Assembly (NCBI GenBank): GCA_012295275.1
Contig: CM022674.1
Coordinates: 1-62,000, forward strand
Direction: 5' to 3'
DNA length: 62,000 nt
Origin: Chrysomallon squamiferum
Taxonomy: Eukaryota; Mollusca; Gastropoda; Neomphalida; Peltospiridae
Within the stretch, counting starts at the first letter, position 1, and the number at the start of each line of letters is the position of its first letter. Of the stretch, positions 21,680-44,830 are shown piece after piece. A model generated the notes under the pieces. It was not told the DNA's origin, did not search any database, and worked only from the letters and a program-made list of their open reading frames with translations. The translations under genes were made by a program, and so were the position numbers.

Positions 21680-24080
21680 TTCTTTTGTGTATATTTGTGA
21701 TATCTTACTAGTTTTTGGTCGTTTCAAATCTGCTTTTCTCTCTAGATTTACAAACATCTCATCTGATATCTTTAACTATGGTGCTTTCAGAACAGAACCG
21801 TACACTGCATTTGAACTGTGGCTGCATGGTGTTGCCTTTGTGTTGCCTGGTGTCATCACCAGTGAACGCCTTATATAATGCTGGTTGTACAGATACATCA
21901 TTATAGACTGTAGGTATTTTCTGTACTGTTTTGCATCACTATTCCAAAGCAACTGGTCTTTCATGTCGTTAGTATATTGAATTGAGATTGCTGGAATGTT
22001 TTATTTGTAAAGCTTTCTTTTTTATGTCTTGTTATTAATCTGCAGGCTGAAACTATACTGACGTAATGTCACCTTCTCAGGGCAGATATTGACTCTGTAT
22101 GTTCCAGAAAAGGCTGAACATTCCAGGTGAAATTTTCTCTGAAAAATCGTAAATGCTATGCTATGTAAATGTTAATTTTAATGAAATGTCAGTAAACAAA
22201 TAATTATTTATAATTTATTCATAAAGGATACATTAGTTTTGTGAATGAGTATTTTTTTCCATAGTTCATTTGTATAATAATTAATGTGATTCACATATTT
22301 CTAATTATTTTTAGACTGATAAATTCCTGTTATGGGTAAATCATATTTCGTTTCGTGACCATACAATCTTTTCAGTGATATGACTGACAGCTGTATCAGA
22401 AACTTCTATAGCTTTTTCCTTTTCTAGATACACTTTTCAGTTTAGCTTAACTAACACTTTTTTGTACTTAGCTCATTAATAAAAAATATACCTTAATAAT
22501 CTCTCAGTGGTATTCCCAGGTTATAGATAACAATGTAATTTATAATTTATGCTCTAACCTGAATTTTTCCAGAAGGACTCTTCCTTTGCAGATCCCCAAT
22601 AGTAGGTTCACATTAGCTTTCTAAACCACATTATGTCCAGTGATTTGAAACATTTTTTTTTTTATGAATGGTTCACAAAAGACTTTATATTTATTATGTA
22701 CAAAGAAAATTTGCCAGAAATGCTTTTAGTTACAAAGACAGAAAGTCACTGGACACATTTTTATGAACAACAGAGATTAATAATAATAATAATAATAAAA
22801 TACCACTGTCTTCTTTGTATTTATTTATTTATCCACTGATCTTAATTGAAGCATTTTCACACATACTTCTAGATGATCCAGAAAGAAAATCAGCCTAATT
22901 CATTTTAGTATGACAGAAAACTTCTCTTTGTATAACATATAAGTAACTATGTCTTATTTATTCTTTTTTTGTTTCTTTTTTTCTTTTTCTTTTTTCTTTT
23001 TCTTTTTTCTCATTTTTTTTTTTAGAAGGTTTAGCTAGAAAAAAATAATATAAATTGTGTGTTCCGTATTTAAAGATGACTCCAGAAGGCTACAAAACTG
23101 CCTATCTAAAATGTCCATCAGTTGATTTTGAACACTTCAGATACTGAACTAATAAAAACTGCACATTGTATCTGTTCATCAGTTTAATAACCAAATTTGG
23201 TCTCACTCACTTCTACTACTACTACTACTATTACCACCACCATTTTGACTACTAGTATACTACAACTGCTGGTATTACTTCTACTACTACTACTACTAAT
23301 AATAATGATCATAACAACAACAACAACAATAATAATAGTAATAATGTTACTACTCACACTTGGAGAATTACTACAGAAACAATTGCTAGAATATAATATA
23401 AAATAGAATTTTTACTCCAAGCATATCTACCCTATTTGTTGTCATTGCTAACCTAATCCTAAGATATGTCTATGCTCTTCTTTGTCTTTGCTCTAACTCT
23501 AACCCTAGACATATGCCTAACCCCTGTTCTTTATCCTTGCTCAGATTCTAATGCTAGACATATAAATATACCTCTCTTTTGTCTTAACTCTAGCATGTTT
23601 CCAGGAACTGCAATAGCATGACAATCTTTTAGAGACAATGCTGTGAAGCAACATTGGAAATAACCTTTGAAGTCTAAAAGCTATTTAATGTAAGCCATTT
23701 AATTGTAGATACTTTCTAGAGCAAGGATAAAATATTTTGTTACAATTTCAAGTTGTCTTGTTATCATTGCATTCTCAGATATATAAATATATATATATAT
23801 ATATAAGTTTGTGTATATGCTTTTCTTTCAGAGACAACTTTTACAGATTAAAGGAACCATGTGTTAAGCAAGGCAAATTTGCCTGATACAGAATTCTATT
23901 GTCATCATAGCCTTCTTTACCTTTTCAAGGAACATTTATGTCAGGTTTAGTTTATGTCTGAATAGTGCTAAGATATTTGACAAAGAAAGGTTATGATATC
24001 ATATATGTGATCCATTTTATTAAAAGTCCAGTAGTCACTTTGTGATAATCTCTAATAACAGAGATAGTCTGGTCATGGGA
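21680..24080. other. Gene-free intergenic stretch
   Basis: AT-rich, with (ACT)n tracts at 23212-23300, a pyrimidine-rich run at 22960-23024 and an (AT)n run at about 23777-23805. Short open frames (21715-21906, 22633-22839) have no recognisable motif. No RNA gene was seen. Confidence 0.5.
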
Positions 24081-24081
24081 A

Positions 24082-24351
24082 CAGTGGTGTGAAGAGATGA
24101 GGGCCGAAGGGCAGTGAACCCAGGCATCAAAATTGCAGGGGGGCATCCAATCAGAGAAAAGAACTAAATAAATTTGGTTGATTTACAGTTAAATCGAATA
24201 AAGTGTTTATTTTATCGTTCATCTGTGTTTACGTATTCAAAATATCTTCCTTTCTCATAATATATCTCAGTGCTAGGCCTTATACTTGAGTCTTTGGGGC
24301 ATACAATCAAGGTGTTGGTCCCAGGCATCACGATACCTCTGCACACCACTG
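24082..24351. mobile_element. Possible ~270-bp hAT-type MITE
   Basis: The left end CAGTGGTGTGAAGAGATG and the inverted right end CAGTGGTGTGCAGAGGTAT match in 14 of the first 15 bases. CAGTGG(T/C)GTG is a common hAT terminus. The element is internally short, has no open frame, and carries CCCAGGCATCA twice in direct orientation. I could not identify a clean 8-bp target duplication: the flanks GGGAACAGTG and GGAAACAGTG are similar but overlap the terminal repeat. The superfamily call is therefore tentative. Confidence 0.5.
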
Positions 24352-25974
24352 GAAACAGTGCTGGTTTGACATCTGAGTTGTGTTTTAAACACTGAACCTT
24401 GCCTTATTGCCCATGTGTGTAGGACTTATAGTATCTTCATCTCTCAGTATTGCCAATACATTCCAGTTAGTTTTGGTGTTACTCTGTTTCACAAAATCCT
24501 CAGTAACCAACAGCATTATGACACCAGTGCTCAGTATTAAGAACAATACTACCAAGTGATTCATAGCATTGTACAGCAACAGGACATAGATCCTTGGTGA
24601 TCACCATTTACAGCTATATACAAAAATGTAAATATTGTAAATGTGCTTCATATGTCAGTGATTCTTGCTAAATATCAACAGTATGTTCACAGATCATTTA
24701 CAATCTGTCTACATGTCCTGCACTGACCCACTGAATTTAATCCTATTTCAGAATTTTACCTAATATTTGTGAATTAAATACAATATATTTAAAAAACAGA
24801 ATGCAGTTTCATAATTATATAAATTTATTAAAAGATCATTCCTATTTGTTCAAATACACACACATACACAGACATATATATATATATATATATAATATGC
24901 AAAGCTCATACGTCACATCAGCTGTCAAAGCTGCCTAATATCTAAAATATAATGCTATTACAATAGGCATAACAAAAACAACGAACAAAACAAATTTAAG
25001 AAAATTCAGTTTTGTCCTCAGTAGAGTGTTCATTTGCTCATCTATGTCACCAATATATTATCAATTAACAGTCATTTAATTGTGAAATTCATGAATATGT
25101 ATAATAAAGTTGCATTAAAATGCTAAAAGCCAAATGACATAAACAATCAAATCTGATGTGACGTTTACATTATGCTATAAAGTCACATAATATTATGAAA
25201 TGAATTATTAAATTTTATGACTGTAATTATTAAATGTCCATTAAGTCTTTATAGTGTTAAATCAACAGTAAAATAAATTTTACAGAATCCTATAAAATTT
25301 GGAATTTAGGAACTTAATTGTTAAAGGTAAAAAATGTTTATTTGTGTAATTGAGTTGACTGAATGTTAACTCCTAGAATTAATTATGACAATTTACCCAG
25401 AGCTGTAGAGTCTTTCATAAATTCAGGAAAATAAATATCAAATAAAATCACTTAAATGTTAAGTCAAATATTAAGTTTACAAATGTAACTGCCAAAGTTA
25501 AGTTAAGACTACTTAGCAGGTTGTCAAATCTAGATTGCATAGACATAATGAATCAAATTTAACTTTATCAAAATTTACAGATACCTGTAAAATGAATCTA
25601 AAATGAAGGAAAACTGTCATATGTCAAATTAAGAATAGTCATGTTTAGTCAATATTAAGTCAGCTGTTAAATCCAGGTAAACTGTCAAATGTCAAAGTAC
25701 TTTTGTTAGGTCAACAGAGTTTGTATAATTTGTTTAAGTTTCATACACGTCAAATACCATAACATTTGTGAATTCAAGTATTTAGTTCAAGAACATACAG
25801 TAAATTCAAATCTGAACCTTAAGATGTCAAGTCTCAAATGAAGTTCACATTTTGCCACAAAGTCTCAAATGAAGTTCACACTATGCTGTAAAGTAAAATG
25901 TCAAGTTGATAACTTAAGATAGAACACTGTGAAATCACAAATAATGTCCATGAAGATAGAAACACTGCAGAAAT
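24352..25974. other. 3' flank of ODAD1: AT-rich, degenerate local repeats
   Basis: No gene was recognised. A 64-codon minus-strand frame (24579-24385) has no known motif. Between about 25080 and 25930 motifs such as ATGTCAAAT, AAGTCAAAT and TGTTAAGTC recur irregularly, suggesting an old tandem repeat. A clear direct duplication of about 30 bp containing AAGTCTCAAATGAAGTTCAC occurs at 25860 and 25861-25885. Confidence 0.5.
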
Positions 25975-28407
25975 TCATTTTTTGCCCTCTTTCTTCTGTT
26001 TCTGTCCTTTGTCTCGGATACTCAAGTCATATTTGAAACCTTCTTTCCTGGCTGCTGATTCTCTTTTATGTACTGTTTTCATCACCCTGCTCTGAAGTTC
26101 ACTTCTTGTCAGAGGTCTGGTCTCTTCATCACTACCCTCGCTGGCTTCACTCTCATATTCATCTCTGGAACATAACACAGATTAGTTTATATATACTATT
26201 AATCAGTGACAAATTCATTAACTAGTTTATATTTACTGTATCCATTAATAATTGACATATACGTTTCTGAAACATAACACTGACTAGTTTATATATATAC
26301 CACATCCTTTAATTGTTGACATATTTTATAATTAGGTAAACAATTTCTATATTAATAATATTTTAATATGATAAACTTACCCAACAGCTGGTGGATTAAC
26401 TGGTAGCATTGGTGGTGGGGCAGTGGGTCCTTCTCCAAGCAGTCCAGGAGCTTTTATTTCATATTTGTCTGGATCCTGTAATAAAACAAAATACATCATC
26501 AATAGCTGTTCTAAAGTATTGGAAGTAACCGTCTGAGGAATCAAACAGGCTGACAGTTTTAAATGTTATTTTGTACTTTTCAGATAATGATTGCATTACC
26601 TTGTTGTTGATATATGTTTGGATAGCTAGAAGTTCATTGGTTCTTTGTTCAATGATACCAAGATACTGGATCATGTTGCCATCTGTAACTCCAGTTGATG
26701 CTCCCAGCATGCTGTCAATGGCTGATCTGTCACAGTTTATTTTATTAAAGAGAGAGTCAATTCCTGTGGGGAAAAAACAAACAAAATATGATGTATGACT
26801 ATATATATATATATATATAGAAAAAGCAATTGGTTAAATACAATCTATTACAAAAATGAAAATAATAATGAGGAGGACTTAAGTGAATATGTATACAGAG
26901 CAACATTCAAACCTTGAACTGATTTGATATTCTCTTTAAAGAGATGGTCTTAAACTTTTTAAATTGTTTTTTCTTTATTATTAATAAATTAAAGATATAG
27001 AATTTGTAATCTTTAGGATAAAATTTTATTGAGATAAATTAATCCTTTAATCTCTCATTAAAATCTCAAATAATTTAATTTAAAGAAGAAGAAAGGAAGA
27101 ATGTTATTTGGATAACTGATAAAAAGATTAGAGACAGCAGATAGATGGATAAAGGAAATGTCATGCTGATACATAGATAAACTGATATATAGATAATTAT
27201 ACTTTCAGAAAGTGATAAGAAAACCAAACCATATATGTATTCAAGTCAAAAGAAATAACAGGGGGAAAGTATAAAAAAAAAAAAAAAAATTAAAACTTTT
27301 TTTTAGAAAGTGAAATCAACATTTACCTGCTTTCAGTTGATCCAAAATTTTGGAAACTTCTTTGTATTTCTGTTCAAACTCATCTGCTTCAGCAGAAGCT
27401 TTGTTCTGTTTCTCTTCGAGACTCTTCAAGATGTGTTTCCTGTGAGTTTCCAGCTCAATGCCCTGTGCTTTAAACTTCTCAATCTCTTCACCTATCTGTA
27501 ACATAAATGTATACACTATGGGAATTTCTTTCATCACAGCATTGCTATAACAAAATCAGACTGCCAACATAGAATAAAATGCACAAAGTTCCATCATGTT
27601 GAAGTGTTACTGTAGTAGTATCAGCTAGATGAATAAATTGTTACTTTGCTAATCATGAAGTATGACCATGGAAAATTATCATCTGTAAGGATGTTTGAAG
27701 GTATTAACATTCAACTGCCGCTTTATTTTAGTTTTTTAGCCAACAAATAATAAAATCTTACAGTAAAGTAACAGGCTATAAGTGACTTTGCATTACAATT
27801 CCATTATAAAGATCACAAATTTGATTTCATTAATTTATTAATAAAAAACAGGGGTTTTTTGTAATTCAGTTTATACATTTTACTTATTTCCTACTGATAC
27901 TAGCTGTAATGAAATATGAATATCACAGGATCACAGTTATAGACATGTAATATCTTAACAACTTGGAATGATTTGTCAGTTTACACTATTTAAAAATTTA
28001 CTTATAGCTGTGTAACTGATGCACAAGTCACAGGAAAAATAAATAAATAAAAACAAATTATAATAATAAGAAGAAGAAGAAGAAAAAAAAGAAGCAGAAG
28101 AACAATAATAATAATGTTTATTTAATATGTAAAAAAAGAAAAAAGAAACATAAAAAATTGTTGAACATACAGAAGTTTAAACTTACAGTCTGGATATCTT
28201 CACTCAGTTTCTCAATTTCATTGTTCTGTTCATTAACGTAATTAAACAGGGCAAAGTTGCGATCTTCAACCTCGATGAATCTTTCCACAAGAAGATCAAG
28301 GTCTTCTTCTCCTGTCATTTCTTTGATCTTTTCAAATGCTGCTACGTATGATTCTACTGAATCTTCCTGGCTTTCTTTCTTACGCTCTGCTTCTAGTGCT
28401 TCTGTTC

Positions 28408-28441
<34 letters not shown>

Positions 28442-29777
28442 TAATTCCTTTTAAACACCTTTTCATACTTAATAATTATCATAAACCAACAGTATTAATA
28501 ATTTATAATGATATTAAATTTACTGCAGGGAAACTTTCTTTTTTATTTTTTTATTTGGGACTATATGGCTTCTGTATGAATTTAGAAAAAAAAAATTAAG
28601 TAACAATAACTAAATTATTTATAAGATAATGGGATTAATATTTTTATTATTATATCAAGACAAAACAATCTTCCTGGATTTCTTTCTTATTTCCTACACT
28701 TATTTATCCCTTATACCTTTTTTTTTTTATAAAGTTACAAAATAATAAAAAACATTTATATTCATTAATTTCAATATTTCTTTCTACTCTCACAAAGAAC
28801 AGTGCTTAAGCATACACTCAGCAGTACTAACATTCATGGATGCATATACAAACAAGCACATACATGTGCACACATTCACACATGCATACACACGTGCACA
28901 CTGACCACATATATAAACACAAACCTTTCTTCTGTCTCCAAGCAACCAGCTGTGGATCTTCCTGTCTCTCTTGCCCCTTGATTCCCATGAATTCTTTCAA
29001 CTTTCTGTCATGATCTATGATTCGAACAAGTTCTTTCATCTCAGCATTGTGCTGTTGCATGTCCTTGTCAGCTTTTTCCTTCAGAATTATCATCTTAGTC
29101 TGAGCTTCATCTCTGAAAAATTAAACACACTACATACTTTACATGCACTATTAATATTATCTTATGGGCAGTAAAAAACAAAAAATAGGCTCATAAAAAT
29201 GTAATTCTTCCAGTCATTATTTTTTTTATTCTTTTGGACAAACATTTATTTTCACTCATAAGAAAGTGTGAGAATAAATTAATAAAAATATATGAATGGT
29301 TCAATTATAATCTACTCACAACTAGATGTTATTGTGTAAACATGTAGTAATATTTCTCTGACTGAAGAAATATTATGGCAAGATGGTTTCAGTGTTAGAG
29401 AACAAAAAAAAATAACCTTTGGTCATAGGCTTGTGTGGAAGACTCTATCACTTCTCCCATTTCTCGTCTCAGCTGTTTCAGTTCCTTCTCCAGTTTCTTA
29501 AACAAAGTCTCAAACCTCTTGTGTTCACATCTCAAACTTTCGATCTCGTCCCGCAACTTCGCATTTTCTGTCAGAGACTCATTGAACTGCTTCTTTGCCT
29601 GCAGTCAGGTTAAAAATTATTGTGTTGATTAAGCACTGCAATCTTTTCAGAATATAATAAGGTACTGTCTATGTTTTTAACACAGGTGAGTACAGTGGCA
29701 GATAACTTGCTGTGTGTGTGTGTTTGTTTATATATGTATGTTTGTGTGTGTGTATATGTGTTTGTGTGTACATGTCT

Positions 29778-29809
<32 letters not shown>

Positions 29810-32247
29810 CATATGTACATTGTGTGTGTGGGTGTGTGGTTTAGTAGAAAACATCACTTCATTACAATTGATGTCTGTTATTCTGAACAATGAAGCACAC
29901 TGAATAATAAATATTTGGACATATTTCTTTTGTTTCCAGTTTTTTTAAGGATACTGTTTACACGTTGTTACAAATGTTAGGTGTCAGGGTGGTAATTCTC
30001 CACTAAATTTCTAAATGTCAACACACAATTTACAGTTACCAAATTTTGATCATAATTTGACTTCAGAAATAAAAACCACAGAATCATCACATCAACATAT
30101 TAATTTTTTTTAAATAATATGGCAGTATCAAGCCACTACATCTTTTTCTCAGACCAGTGGAGTAACATAACCAACACTGTTTTATCTAACACTCTGTAAA
30201 GTTCAAATAAAAATTAATACCAGTATACTTTTATCTACAATACTCTCCAAGTTAAAAACAAAAACAAAATAACCCTTAAAACCAATATCATTTTCTCAAG
30301 AATATTCTCCAAGGTTAAAAGTATAATAAAAACAAAATAAACATTAAGCCCAGTATCATTTATCTATTATGTTATCTGTAGTTAAAAGTAAAACAACACA
30401 AGTGCCTCAAGTATAATTTTATCTAGAATGTTTTCTAGAAGTTAAAAATAAATGACAAATGATAAAAAAAAACACCTTATTTTATCTAAAATGTTCTGTA
30501 TATTTTCTTCAGTTAAAAAACTTACCTTATAACAATATAATATCTAATATATTCTCAAGTTAAAATTAAACCCATCAGTCTCTCTGGATAATCCACTATT
30601 ACCAGATATCAAGTATATTTTCAGTGGATAACACAACAATATCATTTATCAAGTATATTCTAAGTGAAAAACAAAAATTGACTCTGTGGATAATATAACA
30701 TGTTCACTAAATAATACAATAATCTCATTAATATAGTATAAGTGAAAAAAAACATATAAAAAAAATGACTATCTGAGTATCTCACTAGATAATACAGACA
30801 ATATCATTCATTTAGTGTAGTCTAAGTGATCAATAGTAAACTAATTGGATAACAATCTGAGGTACAAAATCTCACCTTATCAAGTCTGTTCTCCAGCACT
30901 CGCACAGTCTTATTGGTCTGAGTCGTGTGTTCAGTGCTCATGTGAACTCCACCAGCACTTTTATGTTGTTGTTTTACTTTCTTTTCCCATTCTCGAATCT
31001 GAGAATCTAATTCTGCCTGTTTCCTTTTCTCTTCCTCAATCTCCTTATCACAGTCATCTAAACACAGTGAAACACATTTAGTCTGCATTGTCATCATAAA
31101 TAAATATCCATCTATTAACTGAGTACAATTTGATATGATCATGATGTTGAACAAAATATCACAGAATATTTGTTCAGTATTTTATGTCCTATTGTCTGTT
31201 TATAATTTAATCACATTTAACAACTCAGCTTTTAAATTATTTATGCCCTAGAATTGAAAGCTTCAAAACATTTATAGTATAATCTTATTTTCTCTTTTGA
31301 TAAATTAATACTTCAGTTACAATATATAAAAAAAAAATATATATATACACAAGATTTTTCCTTTTTTTCTTAATGTAAAAAGTAAAAAGCTTATGCACAT
31401 AAGATTTAAAAAACAGTTGTGTCAGTATTATTACCTTTAGCTTCAACCAGTGTCACCAAAGTGTCAATATTTTCCTCATCTCGAGCCTGGTTACTTCGAC
31501 TCTCTGCAAGACGTAGTTCTTTCAACAGTTCTTGCTTTTCCCGTTCCAACTGAGCAACTTCACTCCTGTTTAAAACAGACGCTTGTTAATATATTTTAGT
31601 GATGAAACAGAATATTTGAATAATATTTTTTTTATTTCTGAAATATGGGGTATCAAAATAATCTGTGAATATCAAGAATTTAACACAAAGATATTCCTGA
31701 ATTTCAAAAAAAACATTCACATTAACTAGAATAAACAATAAATCAAAATGAAAATCAAAATGTTAGTTAGGGATTTCCTTATAATCAATTTTTCATCATA
31801 ATTTAAATATCAGTAATATTTATAATTAAACTCATTAACCTACATTAGTGAACATTACTTTCAAAATCTTAGGCTAGTCAATCCAACATTTAATCTTCTT
31901 CTTAACCTTTTTTTCTTATTATTTCACGTTTGAGTATCAGTTTTATTATTTATTTTACTGTTAAAAAACAATAACATCAATGTTTAACAATAAAATAAAT
32001 TGATCCCATAACTGAAAACTCACTTTAGTCTAAAATATAATTCTGAACATGATTTTAATCACAAATATAATCTATGTTTGAGAACCAACTTTTGTTTTCT
32101 AATTAGATTTTGAGACTCCTCTGTATAGGCAGCTCTGTCCCCTTCCATCAGCCGATACTGTCGCTGAAGTTTGATGAGCTCCCCCTCTTGAAGACCCTCT
32201 ATGTCAGGGTCACTGACATCAGACCGTGCTGATCTTGGTCGTGGCAT
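25975..32247 (-). CDS. ODAD1: Outer dynein arm docking complex subunit 1 (CCDC114/CCDC63 family)
   Basis: The product is a 557-residue coiled-coil subunit of the complex that anchors outer dynein arms to doublet microtubules in motile cilia. Exons on minus: 32247-32090, 31565-31435, 31057-30876, 29598-29417, 29112-28925, 28401-28187, 27495-27327, 26763-26600, 26475-26381, 26164-25975. All joins keep phase and total 1674 nt. Family signatures are LQRQYRLMEGDRAAY near residue 40, VLENRLDKAKKQFNE at about 150, and DRNFALFNYVNEQNNE at about 327-342. Heptad-rich coiled coil covers most of the length. The tail is Pro-rich, then basic (ends KKEGKK). The first intron's donor is the weak GTTGGT. Length is close to vertebrate relatives. 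CCDC114 and CCDC63 are paralogues and I cannot separate them without a tree. It is head to head with the receptor-like gene. Confidence 0.92.
28407..28440. repeat. (AT)n microsatellite just outside ODAD1 exon 6
   Basis: A run of about 15 AT units begins roughly 5 bp from the 3' splice site of the exon at 28401-28187, inside the intron. Confidence 0.9.
29708..29840. repeat. TG/AT-rich microsatellite in ODAD1 intron
   Basis: Interrupted (TG)n, then (TA)n at about 29779-29802, then TG-rich sequence. It lies in the intron between the exons at 31057-30876 and 29598-29417. Confidence 0.85.
30080..30860. repeat. Degenerate intronic tandem repeat in ODAD1
   Basis: About nine diverged copies of a 60-90-bp unit resembling 'CAGTATCATTTTATCTAGAAT..TTCTCCAAGTTAAAA' fill most of the intron on the 5' side of the exon at 29598-29417. 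It is non-coding. Confidence 0.6.
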
Positions 32248-32796
32248 CTTCAGAATTTCTATTTACTGTTTTTAAATAAAATAAAATAAAATTTCAAAAT
32301 TTTTGTAAAATAAAATAATTAGTAATCGTAATCAACATAAAGGAATGTACTGAAACAAATAGTCACACTTATTTACCAAAAATAATATGTATTTTAAAGG
32401 CTAGTAATATATAATATTAAATATAGTGAAACTATATGTAAGTTGTTTATTACTTTTATAGCAGAACTCTTATTCATAATCAACCATGCATATAACTGTT
32501 AAAAAACATAAATAAATAATTAATAACACAACACACACACACACACACACACACATAATGAAAATAATTACGATATTCACAACCATATGCAATCAAAAAT
32601 AAAATCAAGAGAATGATATTATAAATTTTAAGTAATACAAATATTACAATGAATATATATTTCCTTTAAAAATCAGTTGGCAATTTGCACATTTTCGCTA
32701 GATCGGTATTTAATTATTCTCAAAACTATCGCTATTAACATGTCCTAAGCACAGAAAGGTTATAAAAATGATAATAAGCACAGTAAAATATTCACC

Positions 32797-32900
32797 TTAA
32801 ATGTACTCGCAATCGACAGAGTATAATATGTTAAACAAAACAACTGCTGGTTGTTTAATGGTGACCACAACTTGGTATCTGTTGCTAAGGGTGATAGTTA
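32797..32900 (-). promoter_or_regulatory. Candidate ODAD1 promoter and non-coding first exon with X-box-like site
   Basis: On the minus strand a GTGAAT donor follows TTTAAG at about 32796. This could end an untranslated first exon spliced to the ATG exon at 32247. About 85-100 bp further 5' lies GTTGCTAAGGGTGAT (32881-32895), which fits the RFX X-box half-site pattern with one mismatch in the right half. TTGTTTAAT near 32848 is a forkhead-type site. RFX and FOXJ1 are the known regulators of motile-cilium genes, so the pairing is plausible. It is inferred from sequence only. Confidence 0.35.
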
Positions 32901-33720
32901 CTTCCGCAAGGGGAGATAATTTAGCAGGTGCGTGTCAGAACGAATTCGAATAATAGTTGTTGTACCTTTCAAATTGTAAATCTATTATCAAACTATTCAT
33001 TGTCAAACTAGCCACTGTGTGCGTGCGTGTGCATGTGTGAGCGCGTGCGTATGTATATGTTTGCATGCTTTGTGTATAAGAAAATATAAAAGTAAAATAA
33101 CAGACAGTGTCTAAATTAACGTAATGTTTTTAGAATAGTTTTCCATTTTTACCAGTAAGGCATATTCATATATAAGCACAAGATTAAATGCATACAAATA
33201 CATACATATCATACACTGACGCACACTCCGACATTTACATTTAAGCATAGGAACGAACGCTCGCGCTTTCGTAATACATGCATGAATACGTGCATACATA
33301 CATACATACATGTTGCATACATACATGCTGCATACACCCACACACACACACACACATACACACTCACTAGAAGCTGAGGTATAGTTAAACAGGTGGGAAC
33401 TCTACTAATACCTTAGAAATAAACCACAGTAACCTCGCATCATGACAGAACATTATTGTTCAACATGTCGGGAATTAATGAACGAAACTGATGCTGAACA
33501 ATTCGCTATCATTTTATTGTCATGTAACATGTTATTTTAGGCTTTAGTATGAGTATGTAGTGCGGAAAAACAAGCATTACTGTGGGCTGTTTTTCTGGAA
33601 TGTTACGTTTATGACTTTAAGAATATAAGTTTGTAAAATGGCAAATAAACTTTAAAATAATAATAATAATAATAACAACATCAACTACAACAACAACAAC
33701 AATAATAAACTAAAATATTT
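32900..33720. other. Intergenic between ODAD1 and the receptor gene
   Basis: No gene was recognised. It contains TG-rich and CA-rich runs (33010-33060, 33295-33365) and an (AAT)/(AAC) tract at 33655-33705. Minus-strand open frames here are microsatellite products. Confidence 0.6.
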
Positions 33721-33734
33721 CTAACCTTTAAATA

Positions 33735-33968
33735 TGACGTCAAATAAATTGCTTTGTTACGTCAATAACATAAATGTCGCCATTTTGACTGAACATTATT
33801 TTCACTAGTCAATACAGTCACTCGAACTCCACAAATGTTGCATGACACTGCTAATTTTTGTTTAGGATAATTTTATGATTGTTGTACTCCTATTCTGGAG
33901 AGAAATATGAATTAGTTGTAACATGGATTTATAATATATGACGTCAATCATGCTACTTAGTGACGTCA
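33735..33968 (+). promoter_or_regulatory. Cluster of CRE (TGACGTCA) sites 5' of the receptor-like gene
   Basis: Three perfect palindromic CREB/ATF sites TGACGTCA occur at 33735-33742, 33939-33946 and 33961-33968, plus a variant TTACGTCA at 33757-33764. All are within about 310 bp of the presumed start codon at 34043. I did not notice the 8-mer elsewhere in the window. This is probably the receptor-like gene's promoter region, with cAMP/ATF-type control as the inference. Confidence 0.55.
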
Positions 33969-34042
33969 ATAACTTAACACGTAGCCGTTATGGTGGAAAA
34001 TTACGATGCTGATTTTCATCAACATATGGAATCTTTACGACT

Positions 34043-43365
<9,323 letters not shown>

Positions 43366-44783
43366 GACGTGTAGTGATGTTTTGCAGTGAACATACAAGT
43401 TACAGAATAATCGAAAAAGAATGAAAGAAAGAAACATAAATAAAGTAAAACGAAAATAGAGACAATTATCTACGATAATAAGAATGTTAATAAAAATGTG
43501 CTTTAATTTATTTTATTTATCTTTTTTAAAAATCAGGAATTTAATGCAGTTTACGACATTTAAAACAATCCAGTAAACTGCTTTTCATTCGCAAAAACGC
43601 GGATTAAATACAGGTACATGTAATTTATATTTTATTATACGAAGAACGGCATGCGTTTTGTATTATTTTCTAAAATCATTTTTATTCTTTTTTTTTTTTT
43701 TTACTGCTGAACCAATACCTATAGTTCGGACACAAAATTTTAAATTCTTTTCTTTTTTCTTTTCTTTTTTCATTCAGATATTTTCAGATATTATCATTTT
43801 TATATGATAATACCATTTACACATAACGATATATATTTTATTTATTTTAACATTTATATTTTTTTTTTTTTTTTTATTTAACTTAACACGTAAAATAAAT
43901 ATACCTTTATATTTGTATGTAATTCGTCATGGATAGATGTCATAATTATACTTAAAGTTCTTTTTTTGAAAAATGTGACTAGAAAAACTTTTTTTTTAGA
44001 AAATATTTGTGAAAACTATTTTCAGAATTAATTGTTTTATAGAGATGTGTAGTCTTTTTGGTCAGTTATTTGTACATTTTGATCTTTTCATTTACAATTT
44101 GCTATCATGGCACTTTTGTTATGCTGTAAGGAATTAGCAATTAAAAAGTAATAATTGCTCTTTGTTATTGTCTCTGTGTTGTATCAGTAACTAACTGAAT
44201 ATAAATACACATTACCCTGCTACGTTAAGATACACAAACACACATCAGCTGAATGCGTGTTGTCAGTGGTGATGTATGTATGTATGTATGTTTTTATTGG
44301 TTGTGTTTTTCTGCGAGTGAGTATGTGATTTTTTAAGCTGGCTAAATCAGTATATCTAACGTATGAATAAATAAATTAAGCAGATAAAATCATTCGTTAT
44401 ACATTTTATTTGAATGTTGGCATGCCGATATACCGACAGACGTGCATGAGAAGTAAAAACCGATTATCAATTAATTTTATTTAGTTTAATTTCAAAATAT
44501 AGTGACATTTTATTTAGTTTTATTTCAAAATATGGTTTATAAAAGAAGAGACGCGATAAGCAATAATCAAAAACTCCATACTGTTTTACAATAGTAGATT
44601 TAAAAGTAATGCTGTGCGTTTAATAAAAGCGATAATAAATGTTCTAACTAAGTTTTACCATTCCAAACTAAATGTACAAACATTATTCCATGAAATTATT
44701 TTGTAAAACTTGCTATATAATTGTTATTGATTTTTTCAGTTATTTATTTATTTAGTTTTATTATTATTTTAAATTTGCTAATT

Positions 44784-44830
<47 letters not shown>

